Below are positions 9,369 through 19,480 of a DNA stretch of 64,000 nucleotides, piece by piece. The stretch lies in assembly GCF_026262505.1 (NCBI RefSeq), contig NC_067203.1, forward strand, positions 13,962,392 to 14,026,391, in the 5' to 3' direction. The stretch comes from Trichomonas vaginalis G3 (lineage: Eukaryota; Parabasalia; Trichomonadida; Trichomonadidae). The notes under the pieces are model-generated. The model was not told the DNA's origin, did not search any database, and saw nothing but the letters and a program-made list of their open reading frames with translations. A program made the position numbers and the translations under genes. The first letter of the stretch is position 1; every line of letters begins with the position of its first letter.

Positions 9369-11078
9369 TCATCGAACTCTATACCATGCGTAAACTGTCA
9401 TGTAAGGTGGCATGTAGTCTTTACTTTGTCCCGTTGTTTGTGTATATCCTGAAACGAAATGTGTATGGTTTCCTTCTCCCTGAGTGTCACTCCAGTAACA
9501 ATTTATAGCAAACTTAACGTCGTCTTTAACATCATATCCTTTACCTTTTGTCATTCCTGACCAATCCCAATATCTATGCTTATGCCAACCTGCCTGAGAT
9601 GTACTTAAATCTATGTAGTGACTGTGTGCGGGTAAATTTTCACCTGAAATTGTTTTACTTCCACCTGTTTCCTTTGAAGAGTTTGCACAATACAAAAACC
9701 TGTCAACTATTTGTTCCCATGCACCAACACCAAACATTACTTGAGGACCTCTTGCATCCATAGATGTATAAATAGAACCTACTGGGTTCATTAAATCAAA
9801 CATATGAGATAATATAGGATTGTCTCTTTTGAACTTAAAATATAGTGCAACTATTTCAGGTTTCTTCTGGTTTGTGTCAGAATATTTTTTATAATATAAT
9901 CTTATGTTTTCAGGGTAGGTAAAATCTTGACTATAATATTTATTTCTGTCATCTGTATAATAATATACTATTCTCGTTTTTTCTATTGCATTATATCTTT
10001 TATATCTATAATAATCTAAATATAATGTTAGCTTTTGTTCATCTACATGTGGTGTTCTGTCGTCATCTCCATAGTCATAATAATATGGTGCTGGAGCTGG
10101 GTGAGGCAATGCCATATCTGCCATTTCATAAACTCTTAAATATTTCTTTTGTTCGTCTCCATATAAGTTTAAGTAGCAGTTGTTGTCTAATGGAACTTTA
10201 ACTTGTGTGCCATCATTCTTTTTATAACTTACATACATTTCATTGTTATTTTTCGGAATGAGTTTACACCGTGTACCATTTTTTAAGGAGTGTACAAACT
10301 CCCATCTAAAATATTTGTTTTCTTCATAGATAGAAACATCCCCAACAATAGTTTCAATATTTTTTGTTGTTCCTATCAAACTTTGGTATATTTCATCCAC
10401 ATAAGTTTTATCTGCCTTCTTATTTAACTCACTATCAACATATTCCTTATCTGCCTTCTTCATTAATTCACTATCAACATATTCCTTATTTGCCTTCTTA
10501 TTTAACTCATCGTTAACATAAGTTTTATCTGCTTTAAGATCTAAACATCCTGAAACCCATCCTGTATCGGCTTTAGTTTTTAAAATCTTTGATGTCCATT
10601 CATGATACCATTCAACCCTTTCTTTAATTTCATTATCTTTTTCATTAACATATTCCTTATCTGCTTTCTTCATTAATTCACTATCCACATATTCCTTATC
10701 TGCCTTCTTCATTATGTCATTAAGGAAACCTTCTATGAATTCCTCATTTAAATTAAATCTTCCAATCTTCAAAACTTTAGGAAATGCATTTAATGCGTAA
10801 TATCTCTGTTCTTCTGGTGGAATTGATGTTATATCATCCGTTATACCTTTAATTTTTGAATTCATAAATAAAATTTCTTTTATATTTGATATCACTGCAC
10901 CACCTTTGCAAACGAATTCGAAATGTTCATTTTTCAATACTATCTCCAAATCTCCATATTTCAACCTTTGTGTTTGTTCTGCTGTCTTTGAATTATATGC
11001 ATATATGGCGTATGTAATGGTCTGAGGGACCTGGGTGCTTTGTGCCTTAAGTTGTTGTGGTTGCTGTTGTTTAATCAT
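9369..11078 (-). CDS. Fibre protein with phage tail-collar C-terminus (Maverick A)
   Basis: A 569-residue protein built like a phage or adenovirus fibre. The first 120 residues form an N-terminal section related to that of the element B protein at 37,323-38,489. The shaft, around residues 130-230, has about seven repeats of the KADKEYVDSELMK type, a pattern typical of trimeric phage fibres. The C-terminus has the collar/receptor-binding signature: NPVGSIYTSMDARGP, then GVGAWEQIVDRFLYC, then ETGGSKTI, LPAHSH, GWHKHRY, NHTHF and YMPPYMTVYAWYRV. The HxH pairs are known metal ligands in phage tip proteins. Likely role is host-surface attachment of a particle. The frame is continuous. The fold assignment is from motif recognition. 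Confidence 0.85.
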   Translation of the reverse strand: MIKQQQPQQLKAQSTQVPQTITYAIYAYNSKTAEQTQRLKYGDLEIVLKNEHFEFVCKGGAVISNIKEILFMNSKIKGITDDITSIPPEEQRYYALNAFPKVLKIGRFNLNEEFIEGFLNDIMKKADKEYVDSELMKKADKEYVNEKDNEIKERVEWYHEWTSKILKTKADTGWVSGCLDLKADKTYVNDELNKKANKEYVDSELMKKADKEYVDSELNKKADKTYVDEIYQSLIGTTKNIETIVGDVSIYEENKYFRWEFVHSLKNGTRCKLIPKNNNEMYVSYKKNDGTQVKVPLDNNCYLNLYGDEQKKYLRVYEMADMALPHPAPAPYYYDYGDDDRTPHVDEQKLTLYLDYYRYKRYNAIEKTRIVYYYTDDRNKYYSQDFTYPENIRLYYKKYSDTNQKKPEIVALYFKFKRDNPILSHMFDLMNPVGSIYTSMDARGPQVMFGVGAWEQIVDRFLYCANSSKETGGSKTISGENLPAHSHYIDLSTSQAGWHKHRYWDWSGMTKGKGYDVKDDVKFAINCYWSDTQGEGNHTHFVSGYTQTTGQSKDYMPPYMTVYAWYRVR

Positions 11079-11098
11079 TTATTATGATTTAAAAATAT

Positions 11099-11850
11099 TT
11101 AATCCGTTATCTCATCAGCTATTTTTTCTATTTGAAATTGCCATAATATTTCATTCATGAATTCTAAATCACAATCAAATAGGTCCGTTATTCTAAATTT
11201 AATATTTGATAAATCTTTTGAATGAAGAATAAATGAATTCCCGGATAATTGAAACGGATATGATAAAGAAAATGTGTTTAAGTTGATGGATAAAATGTTT
11301 TGTATTGATGGGTAAGAGTTAGGGTCTAATGTTTGATGTGAAAATCTCATTGGGGTATTAACTTTATCACATTTGATTAAAATGAAATTGGAACCAGTGT
11401 CAGAATACAAAACATCCCCAACATCTTTTTCAAAATTTAATATCCCCAACAATGAACGAAAATGAGGAGTACAAAATTTAATTTTCAGCGGAAATTTAAT
11501 AAGGTTATTTATTTCATCAAGTTCAAAAAGTTTATCGGGTTTTGATTTAAAATTTTCTTCATACCATACGATAAATGATTCATTTAAAATAACTTAAAAT
11601 CGTGTTAATATCCCATTTCGCTATCACATTATTTATATACATATCATACGTTTTTTCATGGTCATCTTTAATAAATGATATATAATCTGAAGGGTCTAAA
11701 AGAATGGGATTAAATTTACCACTCACAGAAACGAGAGTAACATTATAAATTCCACTAACTGTTAAATTTAATTCACAGTTATTATTCGAAATAATATGAT
11801 AATTGATATTTTTATTACGATTAAAAATATGGTAAAGCGTTATTTTCCAG
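11099..11850 (-). pseudogene. Unknown virion-type protein of Maverick A, broken
   Basis: Minus-strand coding sequence continues through this stretch in more than one frame, about two breaks. The best-preserved part (11,099-11,452) contains YSDTGSNFILIKCDK, SLSYPFQLSGNSFILH and ends with IKFRITDLFDCDLEF and WQFQIEKI. That ending weakly recalls the C-terminus of Polinton minor capsid (penton-like) proteins, which close with a similar 'LTD...W.L.I' pattern, so a minor capsid role is possible. It follows the fibre gene by 20 bp. Confidence in the coding nature is good; confidence in the role is low. Confidence 0.5.
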
Positions 11851-11953
11851 TGATAAATAAAACTAAATAAGATTACCTCAAGAATTCATAAATTCAACGA
11901 ATAAGAAATTCATTCATGTTATAAATTTTAGTGTTTTCAGAAAATATGAGTCG

Positions 11954-12282
11954 ATGTCATATTCATCAACAGGTTATATTTCACTTCTTCATTTAGTTCA
12001 ATCAAACCCATATAATGACCATTTCATAAGATTTTCAGATGGTATTAAAAATGTAATTGATAGATTAAATATGAACAGATTGACAATATCGAATTTTTGG
12101 AATTTTGGTTTAAATATCCCGATGGAAAAAAGATTGAAGTTAAAGATAAAGCTGATACTATAACAAAAACAATTACAATGACTGAATCCAGATAGTGGGA
12201 AACAAAAAGAAATAAACAAACGATAGAAACTGGTGAAAGGTCAATTATTATTGATTATGATTCAAAGATTATTATTCGTTAA
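11954..12282 (+). pseudogene. Unknown plus-strand gene remnant in Maverick A
   Basis: Coding-like sequence on the opposite strand to its neighbours. It contains DGIKNVIDRLN, then IEFLEFWFKYPDGKKIEVKD, then ADTITKTITMTES and RSIIIDYDSKIIIR, in more than one frame. I do not recognise the family. It stands between the possible minor capsid gene and the CCG-motif gene, both on the minus strand. Confidence 0.4.
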
Positions 12283-12344
12283 TGTTAATGCTTGAATATT
12301 AAATAGCCTTAACAAAGAATTTTTCAAGTGATATTTTATATTCA

Positions 12345-12970
12345 TCAACTATTATTATAAATATCATTATATGTTAAATGAAGTTCAGTTGTTGTTCCGT
12401 TCTTTGATATCTTAATTGTGCTAATATCCTTTATAGGATTTATTTTTGCAACTGTTCCGCAGCATGAAACCTCATCATCTATGAAAAATTGAATCTTAAC
12501 GTCTGAATCTTGAACATCACAAAGAATGGCGATAATGTGAATTAATGATTCATAAGGTAAAATAATTAAACCGGATTGGTCAATTAAATTTATTATTGAA
12601 TCATAATTATCAGTTATTATATCACGGTAAATTTTCATTAATTCAGAATTAATGTCTATTTTATATGGGTTCTCGATGTTTGATGAAAGAGGTGGGGGTA
12701 TGTTGGATAAGTGGGAATTTCAACGGGTTCTTTACCAGGTTCAGATAAAATGATTGGGTCTCCATTCTCATGGTTTTCTTCATTCTCCTCTTCCTTTTTC
12801 GGTAAGTCACGAGTTAATAAATTCGGTTGAGTTGCTGACCTCGTTAATTCGGGGCTAACATTAACTTTAACATTTTGAATAATTCGTGATTTATCATCAT
12901 TTACGTTATAACCAACCGTAATCTCTGCTTTTGCGTTAGTGTTCTTTTGACTAGTGAAACGTCTTCTCAT
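12345..12970 (-). pseudogene. CCG-motif protein of Maverick A, counterpart of 38,821-39,468
   Basis: The C-terminal portion (LIDQSGLIILPYESL, then DDEVSCCGTVAKI, then ISTIKISKNGTTTELHLTY) lines up with the last 100 residues of the 215-residue protein in element B (DPEIECCGQMPVF, IRIIETPGTTGVEFKY). The N-terminal portion is a polar, Pro/Glu-rich tail starting MRRRFTSQKN, again like its counterpart. In element B both portions form one protein; here they are in two frames. Conservation across two distant Mavericks implies a real element function, possibly structural, but no known fold is recognised. Confidence 0.6.
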
Positions 12971-13003
12971 TTATAATCGAATAAAAAAAATATATTTAAA
13001 CTT

Positions 13004-13900
13004 TTATTTTACTGGAACTTTTGAATCTATTATTCCCTGTATTTGTTCATGAAGTTGATTTTTAGCTGTTTCATCGAAATTAATAGACCGAATATATTCA
13101 TTAATTGCATTCTTATAATCAACTGATTTCTCAATTTTTCTTTTATCTGATTCCTTAACTAAATCATAAGTTAAACCTCGTTGCTGATACAATGGTTTCT
13201 TAATTAAATTTTGAATGCTTGAGATAAAGCACCTGATGCAATTCTTGCTACTATAATTGGTTGGAATTGCTGTTTAAGTTCATCTTTAACATTTGCGAAA
13301 ACTGGATCGAATAAAGCAACTTTAAAGAATTTCTTAGCTGAAATTTCGGGTCTAATATTTGCATATTGGCCTCAAACTGGTTAGAATATCGTGGTAATCC
13401 ATCCGGTCCCTCTTCAATAGCATTTAATTCTTCATTGAAATAAGAATAAGGATTATGACGGTATGAATTAATTGGACCATTTTCACCTTCTCCAATGTAT
13501 TGTTTAACAGCTTTTCCATTTTCATCAAATTGCATAGGATAATGTTCATTATATGCTTTACGTTTAGGATAATCAGATACAGTTAATTTATAACCATTTA
13601 TGACTTTAATATTACCTTGACCATCAGTAACGAAAACTTCATTTATACCATCAGGTTTTCCATTTGGACCCGTAATGTCTGCTTCGTGTGCTTCCCAATT
13701 TGGACCATGACGTTTGGCATATGCTTGAGCTTCTGGTAATGTTAAAACGTTTCTCATTTGTTTAACATCTTTTTGAAGACCAGCAACAATATGAACTAAT
13801 TCTTTCATTCCATCGGAACTTTCATAGTTCTATTATATGCACCCTTTTTGTTTGTTCCTTGTTTTAATGGAACCTGTAGAAGATTTGCTATTTCTGTCAT
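13004..13900 (-). pseudogene. Unknown conserved-looking Maverick A protein, broken
   Basis: It starts [20 protein letters not shown] and continues with a striking middle section: TLPEAQAYAKRHGPNWEAHE, DITGPNGKPDGINEVFVTD, NGYKLTVSDYPKRKAYNEH and a tyrosine-rich NSYRHNPYSYFNEEL. The C-terminal 62 residues are charged and helical. About two breaks. It lies between the CCG-motif gene and the packaging ATPase, in the morphogenesis block, so a virion protein is the likeliest role. I do not recognise the family with certainty, and no clear counterpart is visible in element B. Confidence 0.5.
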
Positions 13901-13926
13901 GTTTAATTATAAATAAAAAATAAAAA

Positions 13927-14764
13927 TTAATTATAAAAAGTTATCAATTTAACACCTCCTTTATTTAAATCAACTATTATTTTTCCATGTTCACCTAATT
14001 GCTGATATTGTGTGTAAAGTTCATTAATGCTCATTGGTAAATTCACTTGATAAAGCATAACGTTCAACTGTTGACGACTAAACCCACTGAAAATGAAAAG
14101 TGTTGATAGATTTGATTTAATGTTTGTGCTTAATGCTTTGAAGTATTGAACAGCCATAAAGAATGAACACTGAATGTGTCGACATTGAGTTAATAATGAT
14201 TAAAATATGATTTCTCATTTGTTATTAGTTTTGATTTCACTGCATCATCTAGAAAAATGAGTGAATGCAAAAATTCTCTATCAAAATTTGAAATAGAAAG
14301 TGTTTCAAATAATTCATCCGTTGTTTATCAATAATTTTATCCTCTAATCCTTGCTTCTTGATTGTATTATATAATTCTTTATACATTAAAAAGTTTTTTA
14401 AATAATCTTCTGCTTCTTCTTGTGATAAATAAATAATTGGAATTTTGATTAAATGCTTTAAAGATTCAAATGTATCATCTGAAGGTGAACCTGAACGGTT
14501 GATATAAATTAACACATGTGAATGGGGGGAAGTGTTAGCAATAATGATAATTTGTTTTAATATCGTTAATGTTTTACCTTTATTTTGTTTACCAATTGCT
14601 GCAGTGATTGAATTTAAGTAACATTCAGAATATGGAATTTTCATTAATTTTTCCTTAGATAGAGCATTTCTATTATCACTCAATGCTTCATTAATCATAT
14701 CATCTACGTATGTATTATATACTCCTGCTAATTCTTCATAAGGGGTGGATGAATTTAAATCCAT
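13927..14764 (-). pseudogene. A32-like packaging ATPase (FtsK/HerA superfamily) of Maverick A, broken
   Basis: The Walker A motif reads TAAIGKQNKGKT. The following VLIYINRSGSPSDDTFESLK matches IIISATSDPMDSTAKTF of the element B ATPase. The C-terminal part (KALSTNIKSNLSTLFIFSGF, then LPMSINELYTQYQQL) matches LALNIKRLITDFVIFQGFS and the TLPFDEIWDAYKSL region there. About two breaks. In Polintons this motor is taken to drive DNA into the capsid. It lies 24 bp downstream of the capsid gene on the same strand. Confidence 0.78.
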
Positions 14765-14788
14765 TTAATCAAAAATAAATTTATAATT

Positions 14789-16428
14789 TTAAACATTTCT
14801 ATTCATCAATATTTCATCATATGAACTTCTATACTGTGGTGGTGTACCTGTTGGATGATATTTCAAACCTTCATCCGGTGTCCATGTCCAATATGTAGTC
14901 CTAGTAAACCAAACCTGAGGAGGATTTGTCACCTTTGAACAGTAAGTGTCATTTTCACCCTGAATGATTGGATAAGCTTTCACTTGTACTGTAACTTGTG
15001 AGTTGAAAGTTTCTAATCCATCAAAGAATATACCCGCTCCATCACGTTGAACTGGAATAGTGCATAAGAATGAAGTTTGGTCTTTCCATGTTCTAGCTAA
15101 TGGCGTGCCATCATCTGCATTCAGTGGTCTAGTTAATGAGTCCTCGTATTCTTCCGTGCATTCATTCACTCCATCTAAATCAGAAGCTTGAAGCATACGT
15201 GTAAAGAATATGTCACCCACTGTGGTCATCGCTTGATCGGGGAAGTTTCTGGAATCTATAGTGACCTGAAGACCTCGAAGCATTGGATTTTCTAAAACTG
15301 TTCTTTGCATTGCATTCTTCGGAAATGTTAACACAACATCTGTAACATTATGAAGAGCGTATGAGAAATCTGGGCTAATACCTTCAGGAGTGATGCAACC
15401 TCCATTTAGTGAACGAACGTCAATATGTTGAGCTGGAATCATGAATGGATCTTCCTTACTGAATAAACGTGGTATTGCTTTAACTGATTCTTCAATTAAA
15501 CCATATCCTGGTGTAATGCATTTATCCTCTAAAACTTCCATCTTTGTGCATGAAATAATAACGTTATCAACTGTTGCGTCAGCAGATGTAGTGGCTAAGC
15601 TTGTAATTAATTTGGCAGGAAGTCCGATTTGTTGGAATTTGCGATCATATTTATAAACATGATTCATAATCTTTTCATAATTTTCATCAGTTATCTTTTC
15701 ATAAACGTAATTTTGTAAATCAGCAACTCTTAACGGGTCAACCTGACAAAATACTAAAGTATCCCTGAAAACATAATATTTAAGAATGATTTCACCAAAT
15801 GATTTAGGATAATCATCGAACGCCTGAAATGCTAACAAATCATTTACCGGAATAATCATATCAAAAGTGACATCAACTTCTTCATTTGCTTCTTGAAAAC
15901 TTCTGAAGGGTCAATATATTTACCACATACTGAGTTATCATATTTTTGAACATTATTATATAACGAATGAACAAACTTTTTAACTTTCCTTTCTGATTTC
16001 GGTTTATATGTTGCAAATGCGAAAGATTCACGGGCGCAATCCATCTGAAGATAACCAGCATCACCTCTTTCGGTTTCTACTTCTAATTGTTTAAAGCTTT
16101 GATTTGATGATTTGTAACCAACGAATAAACGCATGCATTTAAAAGCGGTATCACATGTGAAAGCTTTATTTGAAACTAGAGTTGCTTTAACTTTGCGTTT
16201 AATATATGTGTCACCTAATTGGTTCACATCATGAGCCGGATTTGTAATTCTTAAATGAGTTTGTTTATCATCAAAATATGGAGCATCAGAGTCATAGCAT
16301 GAACTTTCAAGTTCTCTATAATATCTTCTACCGTCATTCTTTGCGAATATTTCATTTATCTTTTCGAATGAATGAAACACATTTCCATTAATCGGTTTGG
16401 TGTTTGGCACTAAATAGTTAGTCGTCAT
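14789..16428 (-). pseudogene. Major capsid protein (double jelly-roll type) of Maverick A, broken
   Basis: The region encodes about 540 residues in two frames. The size and position directly before the packaging ATPase fit a Polinton major capsid protein. Internal landmarks are AFTCDTAFKCMRLFVGYK, ETERGDAGYLQMDCARESF, QIGLPAKLITSLAT, ALHNVTDVVLTFPKNAMQR, VTIDSRNFPDQAMTTVGD and TCKVTN-like NDTYCSKVTNPPQVWF. Similarity to the element B capsid is in layout and length rather than obvious motifs, so the two are remote. The double jelly-roll fold is inferred from family and context; about one break. Confidence 0.65.
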
Positions 16429-16497
16429 TTATTATTAAATAAAAAATCAAAATTAAAAGATGAAAATGAATTTTTAATTTTAATGAAATAATCAACT

Positions 16498-16710
16498 ATG
16501 GCGGCAGGATTCTTTAAAAAATGGGATAAAGTAAAAAGAGGAGCGAGTAAAGTTTGGGAAACAATGAAGAAAGGAGCAAATTGGATATTTAAGAATAAAG
16601 AAGCAATTAGTGACGTTGCTGAATCAATAACACCAAAAGCCGCCCCAATAAGAGAAATATTAAATAAAGGAGAAAAAGTTTATCAAAGACTTCAACCGAT
16701 ACTAAGATAA
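16498..16710 (+). CDS. Small amphipathic MAAGFFKK protein
   Basis: A 70-residue basic protein, MAAGFFKKWDKVKRGASKVW then TMKKGANWIFKNKEAIS. It faces away from the capsid gene, with 69 bp between the two starts. A second small gene on the other side of the mariner (18,045-18,278, minus strand) begins with the same eight residues, so the two are related and were close neighbours facing each other before the mariner arrived. The amphipathic, lysine- and tryptophan-rich helix recalls small core or membrane-active virion proteins of adenovirus-like viruses; this is inference only. Confidence 0.6.
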   Translation: MAAGFFKKWDKVKRGASKVWETMKKGANWIFKNKEAISDVAESITPKAAPIREILNKGEKVYQRLQPILR

Positions 16711-16720
16711 AAATAATATA

Positions 16721-18020
16721 GGGTGTCCAAAGGTGCGTTTAGCACAGCGCTCTATATGAGACTATTAAAAGAGATATATGCTGATTATAAATATATAATA
16801 AAAAATATGAATATATGTATATGATGAGTATGTTGTATTTTGGCGCCATGCCGGGATATAAAATGAATTTTGAGACAAGAGGCGGTTTCGCGGGAAATTT
16901 TGGCGGGATTTTTTTCATTTTTTTAATGAATCATAAAGAAAACATCCTCGCTCTTGCAAAAAAATGCAAAGACTGTAAAAAAATCTACGAGACATTGGTA
17001 AAATGCTTCGGTATGGATGCTCCTAGCTATTCCACTGTAACGTATCATGTTAGGATGTATCACTTCATGAACAAAAAGGCGCCCATCATAAAAATTGACA
17101 AAAAATCGCCGGATCAAAGAAAAATCAAAGCAATTCTTCAAGCGCTAGATGAAGACCCAAGAGCATCACTCAGAAGGATAGAGGAGATGACAAAGATACC
17201 ACGTACAACAGTCAGTTATTATCTGCACAATTATTTGAACTACAAACTACTAGCGTATACACGTTGGGTTCCGCACAACCTTAATTCAGTTCAAAAAAAA
17301 TCTAGAGTCCAATCTTCGAAAGAGCTCCTCTCTATATTGGCTGCGTATCAATCCAAGAAGTTTCGCTTTTTAGTAACAGGGGACGAGTCTTGGTTTCAAT
17401 ATGCAACAGAAGCCAAAATCATGTGGATCCCGAAGGATGAAAATCCGCAAACATTCCGAAGAAAAAATTGACACACACAATGATGATGTTGTCGGTTTTT
17501 TGGGGCGTGAATGGCATCATCGCAATTGATATTCTTCAAAAACCTAATACGATGAATGCTCAGTATCTAATTGACAATGTTCTTACTCAAATTATCAATT
17601 CTGATGAGTTTGAGAAATCCAAACAACAAAAACAAAAGTTTGCAATTCATTTTGATAATTCAAGAGTTCACAAAAGTCATAAGGTAATGAATTACTTGGT
17701 GGAAAAACAATGTCAAAGTTGTTCCAAACCCAATTTATTCACCTGATATTACACCCTCTGACTTTTATTTATTCGGCGCTAAAAAAGAGAGCTGAAGGAC
17801 GCGAATTCGCGAGTCCAGATGACTTGAAAATTTTGTAAAAGAGCAATTTGAGCAATTTTCTCATGATGATTTAAAGCGTGTCTTTCAAGCCTGGATCGAT
17901 CGCTGCGAACGCATGATTGAATCCAATGGTGATTATATTTAAATAAACTTTATATATATGTAACTTGTTTATTTCTATTCGCAGTATTCAGGTTTGTGCT
18001 AAACACACCTTTGGACACCC
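16721..18020 (+). mobile_element. mariner (DD34D) transposon, copy 1, in Maverick A
   Basis: A 1,300-bp element with 26-bp terminal inverted repeats beginning GGGTGTCCAAAGG, one mismatch between the ends (16,721-16,746 and 17,995-18,020). TATA flanks it on both sides. As the other copy has the same TATA flanks, the true repeat probably starts TAGGG, with a TA target duplication outside it. It is nearly identical to copy 2 at 25,327-26,625, so both moved recently. It sits between two small genes of Maverick A. The transposase is broken, so this copy cannot supply its own enzyme. Confidence 0.95.
16926..17942 (+). pseudogene. mariner transposase, copy 1, frameshifted
   Basis: It begins MNHKENILALAKKCKDCKK, with an N-terminal helix-turn-helix region (RASLRRIEEMTKIPRTTVSYY) and the first catalytic aspartate in VTGDESWFQYA. 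The second lies in HFDNSRVHKSHK. Compared with copy 2 it has an extra CTA triplet near 17,249, missing bases near 17,455-17,470, an extra A near 17,705, and small losses near 17,780 and 17,822, so the frame is lost at least four times. The final aspartate section (ITPSDFYLFG) is out of frame with the start. An intact protein would be about 338 residues, usual for mariners. Confidence 0.92.
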
Positions 18021-18044
18021 TATATTTATTTATTTTTCCACTAT

Positions 18045-18278
18045 CTACCTCCTATTTTATTAAGTATTCCTTCAGCTATTCCACCAATTGCGTTACCTGC
18101 TTGTGCTCCCATCGCCGGATTACCTGCTTTAGTACCTAATACTCCACCTATGATAGTTCCTGCCGTTTTCGCTACTGGTGCCAAAAAGTTTGCAACAGGT
18201 TTAATAACCTTTTTATAAACCCAACCTGCAGCTTTCTTAATTCCATCCCATAATTTTTTTAAAGAATCCTGCCGCCAT
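18045..18278 (-). pseudogene. Remnant of a second MAAGFFKK small protein
   Basis: The minus-strand sequence starts MAAGFFKK, identical to the start of the protein at 16,498. It continues as an amphipathic basic helix (AAGWVYKKVIKPVANFLAP) and a glycine/alanine-rich stretch (GTIIGGVLGTKAGNPAMGAQ) that could insert in a membrane. It is not in one frame. Glycine-rich hydrophobic tails like this occur in small virion membrane-active proteins, which is only a suggestion. The mariner separates it from its sister gene. Confidence 0.5.
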
Positions 18279-18344
18279 TTCTGATTTAATATTAATTAAA
18301 AAATATATTTCATCACTTATATTCTAATTTTTATTTAATAATAA

Positions 18345-18707
18345 ATGAAACCGATTTTAAAAATAAATGAAACAGAGGAAGAAATAAATGAGTGTCATGT
18401 TCAACAAAAAATAAACGTTGTTAAACCAATTACTGAAACAAAAAATTTTTCATCTGTTGAAGAATTTAATGACTATTATGCTAATAATAAAAAATTATTT
18501 GAAGAATTGACAACATGTAAATTGAATAAAATGTTTAAAGTTGATGGATTCAAAATTTCAAAAATAAAGGGGGTGGTTAGTTTGAAATCTATTCCTCAAT
18601 CAAGAATCACCTCATTAATGAAAATTGATGATTTAACAAAAAGAATAGAAGAGATTGAAGAAAGAATGAATCAAATAATTGATTTCATAAATTCAAATAA
18701 TCATTAG
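18345..18707 (+). CDS. Unknown Maverick A protein with C-terminal coiled coil
   Basis: A 120-residue protein. The middle has KNFSSVEEFNDYYANNKKLF followed by TCKLNKMFKVDGFKISKIKG. The last 30 residues (DLTKRIEEIEERMNQIIDFI) form a clear heptad pattern that should dimerise or trimerise. No known domain is recognised. It is the last element-like gene before host sequence and reads toward the RasGEF gene, whose 3' end faces it across about 770 bp. Confidence 0.6.
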   Translation: MKPILKINETEEEINECHVQQKINVVKPITETKNFSSVEEFNDYYANNKKLFEELTTCKLNKMFKVDGFKISKIKGVVSLKSIPQSRITSLMKIDDLTKRIEEIEERMNQIIDFINSNNH

Positions 18708-19480
18708 TTTCTAATTTCTTTTTCTCATTTATGACTCCATTGATTATGACATTTGATTCCATTCAGGATTTGTTTAATTAATCGCGGAATATCTGACATC
18801 ATCTATATATAGCTTCTTTTATAAAAGATAAAAAATAAATTATTTTAAAATTAATGTTAATTTTTTTTAATGTGTTTATGTTTGGGCTGAGTGTAAATGT
18901 CTTACAATTTTGAAAATTTTTTAAATCTTGATTTATTCAAAAACGTAAGAATAAAAACCGTAAGAATCATACATTTTTTACTTCATATGTTAAAAAAAAT
19001 GATACAAAATCGTTCTATATTGTATGAATTCTTACATTTACAACAAAAGTCACACAACCCTCCATATATACTACTTTTGCTCAATAGAAAAGATAGTTTT
19101 ATGTACCTATATTTCAGACCTTAAGTATTTTTGATATTAATTCAAAAACCATAGACAAGATACAGTTGAAAGTTCATTTTTTTTTCATTAATTCTCTACC
19201 AGATAAAGAACTCAGTCTATGCAAACTTTGTAGTAAATACTTATTTATATACACTATTTAGCTATGCTACAATAACAATAAATTTCAAATATTTATTTGG
19301 TAATTTTCACTTTTTGTTATTCAGTTACATCACTTTCCGCCACCCCTAACATAAAACTGAAAAAAGTATGAAAGAATATTATTTTTTAATCGAAAAATTT
19401 ACAATTTATTCTAGATAGAACGAATTTTCTAAAATGGCAATACAAAAAAAAAGAAGAATAAAAGTAATAATAAAATAATC
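18708..19480. other. Junction between Maverick A and host, no gene seen
   Basis: About 770 bp of very AT-rich DNA. I see no convincing gene, no terminal inverted repeat matching element B, and no target duplication, so the exact right end of Maverick A cannot be placed. A possible 24-residue minus-strand frame (MMSDIPRLIKQILNG) lies near 18,735-18,800, too short to call. Confidence 0.5.

Larger units (their letters stand above)
1..18830. mobile_element. Maverick/Polinton element A, old, partial in window
   Basis: This stretch holds the standard Maverick set: family B DNA polymerase, retroviral-type integrase, A32-like packaging ATPase and capsid protein. It also holds a D5-like primase-helicase, a KilA-N protein and a phage-collar fibre. 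The left end lies outside the window, and I see no clear terminal inverted repeat at the right. The right limit is placed where element-type genes stop, after the small gene ending at 18,707, and could lie anywhere up to about 19,400. Several genes do not read through, roughly eight to ten breaks in all, so it looks like a decayed copy. A mariner has inserted at 16,721-18,020. It is more worn than element B further right, so probably the older of the two. Confidence 0.85.

Noticed and set aside
18831-19480. Terminal repeat of Maverick A
   Set aside because: AT-rich text loosely recalls the inner part of Maverick B's terminal repeat, but there is no matching AGTTAG-type end or target duplication.
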